A stretch of DNA of 8,846 nt from JAFDWI01 sp964595905 (GTDB lineage: Bacteria > Actinomycetota > Acidimicrobiia > Acidimicrobiales > Iamiaceae): positions 1 through 8,846 of the forward strand of contig CAZQSU010000110.1 of the NCBI GenBank assembly GCA_964595905.1. Direction: 5' to 3'. The position numbers were made by a program, and so were the translations under genes. Positions 1-4,781 of this stretch are shown here, one piece after another; position 1 is the first letter of the stretch, and every line of letters begins with the position of its first letter. The notes beneath the pieces are model-generated. The model was not told where the DNA came from, did not search any database, and saw nothing but the letters and a program-made list of their open reading frames with translations.

Positions 1-1218
1 CCGCCGGGGTTGGAAACCAATAACCCGAGTCTCCATCAGACCCAGGGCGGTTCAAAGACTCTCCAGGATCTGCTTGCCAAGCGGCTGGAAGCAGCCGTGC
101 GGAAGAACCCGACTCGGGTCGAGCTGGCAGAGAAGTTCCGCAGACTCATCGACGACTACAACGCCGGCACACTCAACATCGGCGAGTTCTTCCGGCGGCT
201 CAAAGGAGTCAACGATGAACTCAGCGACGACGAAGCCCGTGCGGTGCGCGAACGCCTCACCGAAGAACAGCTCGCCATCTACGACCTGCTCACCAAACCC
301 GAGCCGGAGCTGACCGCGGCCCAGCGGATCACGGTGAAGAATGCCGCCCGGTCAATGCTCGACGCGATTGCCGACAAGCTCGTACTCGACTGGCGCAAGC
401 ATCGAGGCACGCGTGGCGCAGTCGAATCCACGATCAAGGACATCCTCGATGCCGAGCTGCCCGAGGTCTACGACGCCGACCTGTTCGACGAGAAAACACG
501 ACGCATCTTCGAACACTTCTTCGCCAGCCACTTCGACGACGGCACGTCGGTGTACGACCCGCCGGCCGAGCCCACCGGTACCGCAGGCAGGCTCGTGCCC
601 GCGGGCACGGGACCGGCGGATGTCATCGAGCAGATTCGTGCCGACGCCGAGTTCTACGCCCGAATCGCCGAAGAGATCTTTGGCCTGAACGAGCTGTGGA
701 CCGTGCCCACCGCTGAGTTGCTCCGCGAAGAGAACCGGCACGTCGAGTTCAAACAACGGGCATGTTGGAGCCGTGATCACCGCAAGGAAGGCCAGCACGA
801 GGCGCTCGCCGAACAGATCATCGCCAAGACGGTCGCCGGTTTCTTGAACGGCGAAGGGGGAGTCCTCCTCATCGGCGTGCGCGACAACCCCATCGAACCC
901 GTCGGACTAGGCCGCGACTACAAGCACGTGAAGCCGAAGAACGCGGACGGGTTCGTGAACTGGCTCGACACGATGCTGCAGAACACCCTCGGTCACGCCG
1001 GAGCACACCGGGTCCAGATCCGGGTCGACGAGGTGGACGGCAACGACGTGTGCCGCCTCGACATCCCGGCCTCGTCACGTCCGATCTGGACGTCGTTCAA
1101 GGGTGCCGAGCGGGTCCTGTTCGAACGACGCAACAACTCGACCCGTCAGGTGCCTGCCAACGAGGTCGACACCTTCATCGCCCAACGCTTCGAGCAGTAC
1201 GTGGCACCGGGCGCCTGA
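1..1218 (+). CDS. Type I restriction HsdR-like C-terminal region fused to an AlbA_2/Schlafen-like domain (5' partial)
   Basis: The frame is open to the left edge with no stop, so this is probably the end of a longer gene; a TTG at nt 10 is the first possible internal start but has no ribosome site. About nt 52-556 encodes a helical region that I recognise as the C-terminal part of type I restriction R subunits, with RLIDDYNAGTLNIGEFFRRL, LLTKPEPELT and KLVLDWRK typical of that region. In HsdR this part follows the nuclease and helicase motors and contacts the rest of the complex. After a linker (nt 560-690) comes an AlbA_2-like domain, about nt 700-1185: VEFKQRA (nt 742-762), FLNGEGGVLLIGVRD (nt 841-885) and ERRNNSTR (nt 1123-1146). 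Such domains are found in putative DNA- or nucleic-acid-binding regulators and Schlafen-type proteins. The linker contains the VPAGT palindrome at nt 594-609. I infer a restriction or defence role, but the motor domains are outside the window. Alternatively it is a stand-alone remnant. Confidence 0.8.
   Translation, partial: PPGLETNNPSLHQTQGGSKTLQDLLAKRLEAAVRKNPTRVELAEKFRRLIDDYNAGTLNIGEFFRRLKGVNDELSDDEARAVRERLTEEQLAIYDLLTKPEPELTAAQRITVKNAARSMLDAIADKLVLDWRKHRGTRGAVESTIKDILDAELPEVYDADLFDEKTRRIFEHFFASHFDDGTSVYDPPAEPTGTAGRLVPAGTGPADVIEQIRADAEFYARIAEEIFGLNELWTVPTAELLREENRHVEFKQRACWSRDHRKEGQHEALAEQIIAKTVAGFLNGEGGVLLIGVRDNPIEPVGLGRDYKHVKPKNADGFVNWLDTMLQNTLGHAGAHRVQIRVDEVDGNDVCRLDIPASSRPIWTSFKGAERVLFERRNNSTRQVPANEVDTFIAQRFEQYVAPGA
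594..609. repeat. CCCGCGGG palindrome inside the HsdR-like gene, reads VPAGT
   Basis: GTGCCCGCGGGCAC at nt 595-608, extended by one pair on each side, is a perfect 16-nt palindrome. It lies in the linker between the two domains and is read as Val-Pro-Ala-Gly-Thr. This 16-mer occurs again, identical, in the gap at nt 3449-3464. Confidence 0.6.
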
Positions 1219-1256
1219 TCGAGCGAAGTAGTTGCGGTGGGCCGGGGTGGGATGAT

Positions 1257-1273
1257 CCGGAAGACGCTTCCGG
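1257..1273 (+). terminator. Hairpin just after the HsdR-like gene, possible terminator
   Basis: CCGGAAG and CTTCCGG form a perfect 7-bp stem around the triloop ACG, starting 38 nt after the TGA of the first gene. There is no following T tract, so it is not a classical intrinsic terminator. GC-rich actinobacteria often use stems without T runs, which keeps this plausible. Confidence 0.4.
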
Positions 1274-1294
1274 CAGACCTGCAGCGCCGATGTC

Positions 1295-1315
1295 TCCTCA
1301 AAGGGAGGAACCGTG
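1295..1315 (+). promoter_or_regulatory. Strong Shine-Dalgarno before a GTG, no convincing gene behind it
   Basis: GGGAGG at nt 1303-1308 stands 4 nt before a GTG at nt 1313, the best ribosome-site geometry in the window. TCCTC (nt 1295-1299) can pair with GAGGA (nt 1305-1309) across a 5-nt loop and would hide the site. The frame beginning MPVRVRQYDDVGNRFDHP runs on to nt 1771, but it crosses the inverted repeat at 1430-1488 and then lies antisense to the gene at 1505-1810. I do not recognise the peptide. It may be the head of a decayed gene or a leader peptide, or it may be chance. Confidence 0.3.
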
Positions 1316-1429
1316 CCCGTCCGCGTGCGCCAGTACGACGACGTGGGCAACCGATTCGATCATCCTTCGGAGCGGGCGGCAGCAACTTCGGGATCGCTCC
1401 GGAATGGTCGTGACCTCGTGTGGTTCATG

Positions 1430-1488
1430 TGTCCACGTTGTAGCGACAATCGGGTCTCCAGCAACCGATTGTCGCTACAACGTGGACA
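1430..1488. repeat. Perfect 24-bp inverted repeat with 11-nt loop between convergent genes
   Basis: The arms at nt 1430-1453 and 1465-1488 are exact reverse complements, around the loop at 1454-1464. The left arm contains GTCCACGTTGTAGCGACAAT. The arms are poorer in GC than the neighbouring coding DNA. The element lies 17 nt past the stop of the minus-strand gene at 1505 and about 210 nt past the end of the plus-strand gene at 1218, so a two-way transcription terminator is the simplest role. Its length and perfection would also fit a miniature mobile element or a dispersed extragenic palindrome. Neither a transposase nor a clear target duplication is seen. Confidence 0.85.
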
Positions 1489-1504
1489 AACCAAGCCCCG
1501 ACAC

Positions 1505-1810
1505 CTACCAGTCGCGCCCGCGGGCGCGCAGGCTCGTTACCCGCTTCGCAATCCGGTGGCGAGTCGAATGGGGCATCGATCCCGGCGCGTAGGTCGCGCG
1601 GGAGAGTCGGACGGCGCGGCCGTGGGCGATCTCCCACCGGAGCGCGTCCGAGATCGTCTTCGACGGTCGGCCGGCCACCACGAAGCCCTCCGCTTCCGCG
1701 ATTGCCACGAGCTGCTCGACCGTGCACGGTCCTCGCTCGCTGAGAATGATGGTGAGGAGATAGCGAAGTGAAAGACCCGATAGCGGCCTGGAGGCGTGTG
1801 CAGGTTCCAT
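1505..1810 (-). CDS. Small conserved winged-helix-like protein, function unknown
   Basis: This frame encodes 101 residues from an ATG; GGGG lies just before the start on the coding strand and is only a weak ribosome site. The pattern resembles a winged helix: a helix at residues 13-25 (LSLRYLLTIILSE), a second at 30-41 (TVEQLVAIAEAEG), then GRPSKTISDALRWEIAHGR (48-66) as a likely recognition helix, and a short strand-turn-strand at 67-75 (VRLSRATYA). The arrangement matches, from memory, small uncharacterised actinobacterial proteins containing GRPSKTISDALRWE. I infer DNA binding, with no known target. The basic C-terminal tail (RARGRDW) is encoded across the palindrome GCGCCCGCGGGCGC, so the end of the protein may have been reshaped by that repeat. 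It lies 122 nt downstream of the glycine-rich gene in the same direction and could share its transcript. Confidence 0.7.
   Translation of the reverse strand: MEPAHASRPLSGLSLRYLLTIILSERGPCTVEQLVAIAEAEGFVVAGRPSKTISDALRWEIAHGRAVRLSRATYAPGSMPHSTRHRIAKRVTSLRARGRDW
1514..1527. repeat. CCCGCGGG palindrome, variant copy at the end of the small winged-helix gene
   Basis: GCGCCCGCGGGCGC is a perfect 14-nt palindrome sharing the CCCGCGGG core with five other sites here but with GCG/CGC flanks instead of GTG/CAC. It encodes part of the basic tail of the gene at 1505-1810. It may be a diverged copy or simply a GC-rich coincidence. Confidence 0.45.
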
Positions 1811-1873
1811 GTCCCCAGCATGAACCGGGCCTGTGACAACGCTTCGAGCAGACCGAACGAGGGGGGACCCTGG

Positions 1874-1901
1874 CCCGCGGGCACGCCGGGTCTCCCGCCG
1901 G
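1874..1901. repeat. Intergenic repeat unit, copy 1 (downstream of the glycine-rich gene)
   Basis: This 28-nt unit begins with CCCGCGGGCACGCC and continues through GGTCTCCC. It matches nt 3453-3480 at 25 of 28 positions in the same orientation; the differences are at unit positions 15, 24 and 26. It lies in the 122-nt gap between the glycine-rich gene and the small winged-helix gene. Just past it, CCCGCC and GGCGGG (nt 1894-1906) can form a short GC-rich stem that might help end transcription. Confidence 0.65.
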
Positions 1902-1932
1902 GCGGGTCGGGCAGAGCCGGGCTGCCGGTCGG

Positions 1933-3138
1933 TCAGGCGATCGTGAGGTTCGATGTTCCGGTGGTGGTGAAGGCCCGGTAGGTCTTGCCGCCGGAGGTGA
2001 CGACATTGTCGCCGCCGGAGATGGTCAGCCCGGCAGCGTCGGTGGTCGTGTACGCGACGATCACCACCCCTGAACCGCCATCGGTTCCTGAGCCTTCGCC
2101 GCCGCCGCCACCACCGGTGTTCGCGACGCCTGGTGTCGGTGCCGCCGTCGGCGAGCGGGTGACCGTACCTCCGTTGCCGCCACCTCCCTGTCCGCCGATG
2201 CCGCCGGTCCCTTTCTTGTCCAAGCCTGTCGCCGCGATGCCGCCCCCGCCACCGCCGACGTAACCCGTTGGCGAACCGACACCGGCCGCCTCGGCGAGCG
2301 CGGAGTGCACGCCGGCGCCGCCGTTCCCGCCATTCACGGTGGTGCCGATCGTTGCGTCTCCGCCGCTCGCGCCGGCGCCGCCGCCACCACCACCGCCGTA
2401 GGAATTGATTGAATCAAGCCGCGCGTAGTTCCCGTCGCCTCCGTTGTGCCCCTGGCCCGGTGTACCCGAGCCTCCCTGATTTTCGGGACTGCTGTCAGCT
2501 GCGCTGCCGCCACCCCCGGAGCCGCCGGGCCGCGCCGCGGTAACACCGGGGCCTCCCGCTCCGCCGCCGATCGCGGTGGCGATGGTGCCGAGTTGCGAAT
2601 CGTTGCCATTCGACGCGGACACGCCGCCGGTGCCGCCGGCGCCGACGGTCACCGGAATGGTCGCCGTGCCCGAACCGGTTGCAATGGTTGCGCTACTGGC
2701 GGTGACGCCGCCGGCCCCGCCGCCGCCGAACCGACTGCCACCGCCTCCACCAGCGACGACCAGGTAGGAGATCGTCAGGTTCTCTGGATGGGGGGTCGCG
2801 GTCGTCGTGGCCGACCCGGTCGTCGTCTCCGGTGGCGACGATGCGGCGGCCACACTCGGCAATGCGACTACCGCAACCGCTGCGGCTGCGGCTGCGCCGC
2901 CCAGTTGCAGCACCCGTCGTCGCGACCACGTGTCGGACACCACGATGCCCAGCTCGACCAGGCCGGCCAGCGCGGCGACCAGATGGTCGGGAACCGTGAG
3001 TGCACCGGTTCGTGCGAGCGCGAACGCTTCGGCCTGGTCGCCGGTCAACGAGTACGCGTCGCTTGCTCCGGGCACCAGCACCAGGATCGTGTCGTCGAGT
3101 TCTTCGACGCGCAGGTCGTCACGCAGGGTGAATGCCAT
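1933..3138 (-). CDS. PqqD-like domain + Tat-type signal + glycine-rich exported protein
   Basis: The 401-residue protein starts at an ATG with AAGGGG 7 nt upstream, a good ribosome site. Residues 1-67 (LRVEELDDTILVLVPGASDAYSL onward, ending VELGIVV) resemble PqqD-family domains, small winged helices that bind peptides in RiPP pathways. Residues 71-100 look like a twin-arginine signal: WSRRRVLQLGG, an Ala/Val-rich core, then LPSVAAAS. From about residue 122 comes a glycine-rich domain opening with SYLVVAGGGGG, containing Gly runs of five to seven, and closing with GGSGVVIVAY (354-363). This is the layout of the Gly-rich domains found in many bacterial surface and phage-tail proteins. The tail is SGGKTYRAFTTTGTSNLTIA. 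No sorting signal or membrane anchor follows. I infer an exported, possibly surface-associated protein whose partner is unknown. It is odd that a cytosolic-type domain precedes the signal. In-frame GTG codons at residues 66 and 67 would allow a form starting at the signal. Confidence 0.85.
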   Translation of the reverse strand: MAFTLRDDLRVEELDDTILVLVPGASDAYSLTGDQAEAFALARTGALTVPDHLVAALAGLVELGIVVSDTWSRRRVLQLGGAAAAAAVAVVALPSVAAASSPPETTTGSATTTATPHPENLTISYLVVAGGGGGSRFGGGGAGGVTASSATIATGSGTATIPVTVGAGGTGGVSASNGNDSQLGTIATAIGGGAGGPGVTAARPGGSGGGGSAADSSPENQGGSGTPGQGHNGGDGNYARLDSINSYGGGGGGGAGASGGDATIGTTVNGGNGGAGVHSALAEAAGVGSPTGYVGGGGGGIAATGLDKKGTGGIGGQGGGGNGGTVTRSPTAAPTPGVANTGGGGGGEGSGTDGGSGVVIVAYTTTDAAGLTISGGDNVVTSGGKTYRAFTTTGTSNLTIA

Positions 3139-3216
3139 AGGGAGTCCCCTTCTCGGATCGTCAGATCTACTCGTTGAGCGACACTATCCGCCCGAGCGAC
3201 CGATGCATCGCATTTC

Positions 3217-3239
3217 GATTCGGAACGCGATACCGAATC
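3217..3239. repeat. 7-bp inverted repeat upstream of the glycine-rich gene, possible operator
   Basis: GATTCGG (3217-3223) and CCGAATC (3233-3239) are exact reverse complements separated by 9 nt, 79-101 nt upstream of the start codon at 3138. The spacing suits a dimeric regulator site near a promoter, but no regulator is identified. Confidence 0.3.
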
Positions 3240-3448
3240 CGATCGACACGGGCATCATCGACGAGGTCCGAGTCGGCACCTCGGCAATGCGATCGTGTCC
3301 CGCTTCCGGTTCCGGGGCCGGTCGGCCGAGCCGGTGCGCTGGCGTCCCGAACGACGCGTCCTGCATGTCGCGCCCGGCGACGGTGAGCTCATTCCCTACC
3401 AACGCGCCGCGATCCGCACGGCGAGGCCGATGCCCATATGGAGCGGGT

Positions 3449-3480
3449 CGTGCCCGCGGGCACGCCTGGTCTCCCCCTGG
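3449..3480. repeat. Palindrome plus repeat unit, copy 2 (upstream of the glycine-rich gene)
   Basis: The 16-nt palindrome CGTGCCCGCGGGCACG occupies nt 3449-3464 and is identical to the copy at 594-609. From 3453 on, the 28-nt unit matches copy 1 (1874-1901) at 25 of 28 positions. It lies 311 nt upstream of the start of the glycine-rich gene and 150 nt past the stop of murB, in non-coding DNA. Confidence 0.65.
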
Positions 3481-3629
3481 ATCCGGTTGTCGGTCGGTTG
3501 GGCGGAGGTGAGTGTCGATGTGCCGTCCAGTTCGCGGTAGCCGGCTCGGCTTCAAGAGTGGCGCGTGCCGAGGTGTCGGGGCCGCGGCAGTCGACCGTCG
3601 GGCCGAGCCGATGTGCCCGGTCGGATCGG

Positions 3630-4781
3630 TCAGGCCCGCAGCCAGGCCGGTTCGGTTTCGGCGCCGGGGGAGAAGGGGCGGCCTGCCTCGAACGCGGCCG
3701 GGTCCACCTCGGCGAACTCGCCGAGAAACTGAGGCTCGGGTTGCAGCTCGACACCGGTCTCATCGGCGACACGACGACGGATCAGCCACGAGAGCTGCCA
3801 GATGTCGTCCGCCGTTGCGCCCTCGCACGCCACGATCGCAAGCACATGACGGTCCGACAACTGCACCGTGCCCCACGAATCACCCGCCCGGAAACCCGCC
3901 GCTCGCAACAGCAACGCAGCGGGGATGCGTCGCACGTTCGCACCCGGGTCGGCGGCCCGGCGGCCCTCCAGATACTGCACATCGATGCCCGCGGAGGCGA
4001 ACCGGTCGATCAACGCATCGGCCGTACCCGCGGGCACCTCCGGGTTCACGAAGAACGACCCCGCGCTGCGACTCATCGGATCGGCCGGGTCGATCACCAT
4101 CGACTTGCTGCGCCGCACCGCCAACGTCGCTTCGCGACGCGCCGCCACGTCGGTCGGGTCGCCACCGTTCACGTCGAACCACCGCACCAGGTCGCCATAG
4201 GTCGACGCGGCCGGCGGCGCGGCAGCCGCCAACGGCAACCGCAACCGCACATGGGTGATACCCGCCCGACCCGCCCAGTCGCCATCTTTGAACCGGCTCG
4301 TGCGAAACCCGAACCCGCACTGCTCGGGCGGCACCTCACCCGTCTGGCCAGACGACCGGTCGAACACCCCCACCGCGGTGATCACGTCACACACCTGCTG
4401 GCCGTACGCGGCCACGTTCTGCACCGGCGCCGCGCCGACCGTGCCGGGGATCCCGCTCAACAACTCCACACCGGTCGCACCCGCCTCGACGGTCGCCGCC
4501 ACGAAGGCGTCCCACGCCACGCCCGCGTCGACCGTCCACTCCACCGTGGCGTCACCGACCATGCGCCGGCCCATCGACCCTCCGGTGATCTGCACCACCG
4601 TGCCCGGCAGGCCCGCATCGGCGATCACCACGTTCGAACCGCCACCCAGCACCCACAACGGTTCACCCCGTAGGTCGGCCACCGCGAAGGCCGAGACGAT
4701 CTCTTCACGTCGGCGGATCGCGAAGAACCGGTGAGCCGGCCCACCGACCCCGAGGGTGGTGAGCGGCGCCAGGTCACTCAC
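3630..4781 (-). CDS. murB: UDP-N-acetylenolpyruvoylglucosamine reductase MurB (type I)
   Basis: MurB is a cytoplasmic FAD enzyme. It reduces the enolpyruvyl group of UDP-GlcNAc-enolpyruvate with NADPH to give UDP-MurNAc, the second committed step of peptidoglycan synthesis. All landmarks are visible in 383 residues: the FAD-binding WVLGGGSNVVIADAG (43-57), GIPGTVGAAPVQNVAAYG (110-127), FGFRTSRFK (157-165) with the substrate/flavin-contacting Arg160, SAGSFFVNPEV (239-249) with the likely catalytic Ser242, and QPEPQFLG (347-354) with the likely acid Glu349. Length and the FRTSRFK loop point to the longer E. coli-like type I. The GTG start overlaps the namH stop as GTGA, so translation is probably coupled; no separate promoter is evident. 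The palindrome at 4024-4037 encodes VPAGT (residues 249-253) directly after the catalytic segment. The last 25 residues (EAGRPFSPGAETEPAW) extend beyond the usual MurB end. Confidence 0.95.
   Translation of the reverse strand: MSDLAPLTTLGVGGPAHRFFAIRRREEIVSAFAVADLRGEPLWVLGGGSNVVIADAGLPGTVVQITGGSMGRRMVGDATVEWTVDAGVAWDAFVAATVEAGATGVELLSGIPGTVGAAPVQNVAAYGQQVCDVITAVGVFDRSSGQTGEVPPEQCGFGFRTSRFKDGDWAGRAGITHVRLRLPLAAAAPPAASTYGDLVRWFDVNGGDPTDVAARREATLAVRRSKSMVIDPADPMSRSAGSFFVNPEVPAGTADALIDRFASAGIDVQYLEGRRAADPGANVRRIPAALLLRAAGFRAGDSWGTVQLSDRHVLAIVACEGATADDIWQLSWLIRRRVADETGVELQPEPQFLGEFAEVDPAAFEAGRPFSPGAETEPAWLRA
4024..4037. repeat. CCCGCGGG palindrome inside murB, reads VPAGT
   Basis: GTACCCGCGGGCAC differs by one base from the best palindrome form. 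Read on the murB strand it gives Val-Pro-Ala-Gly-Thr at residues 249-253, just after the FFVNPE segment of the active site. Confidence 0.5.

Larger units (their letters stand above)
3139..3629. other. 491-nt gap between the glycine-rich gene and murB, no convincing gene
   Basis: Open frames here (for example plus 3295-3540 and minus 3184-3555) lack ribosome sites, are rich in Arg/Pro/Ser and match nothing I know. The gap must hold the promoter of the glycine-rich gene at its left end and the end of the murB transcript at its right. I see the inverted repeat at 3217-3239, the palindrome CGATGCATCG (3201-3210), and the repeat unit at 3449-3480. I could not pick a convincing -10/-35 pair. Confidence 0.7.

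Noticed and set aside
2080..2420. Triplet-like CCG/CCA runs as a microsatellite or CRISPR-like array
   Set aside because: They are glycine codons of the Gly-rich protein read on the minus strand; spacing is irregular and there are no repeat-spacer units.
3295..3540. Possible small plus-strand gene in the gap (81 residues from GTG)
   Set aside because: No ribosome site, it crosses the repeat unit at 3449-3480, and the sequence is unlike any family I know.
3438..4673. Long plus-strand frame antisense to murB
   Set aside because: Arg-rich composition, no ribosome site or domain, and it lies over the fully motif-supported murB.
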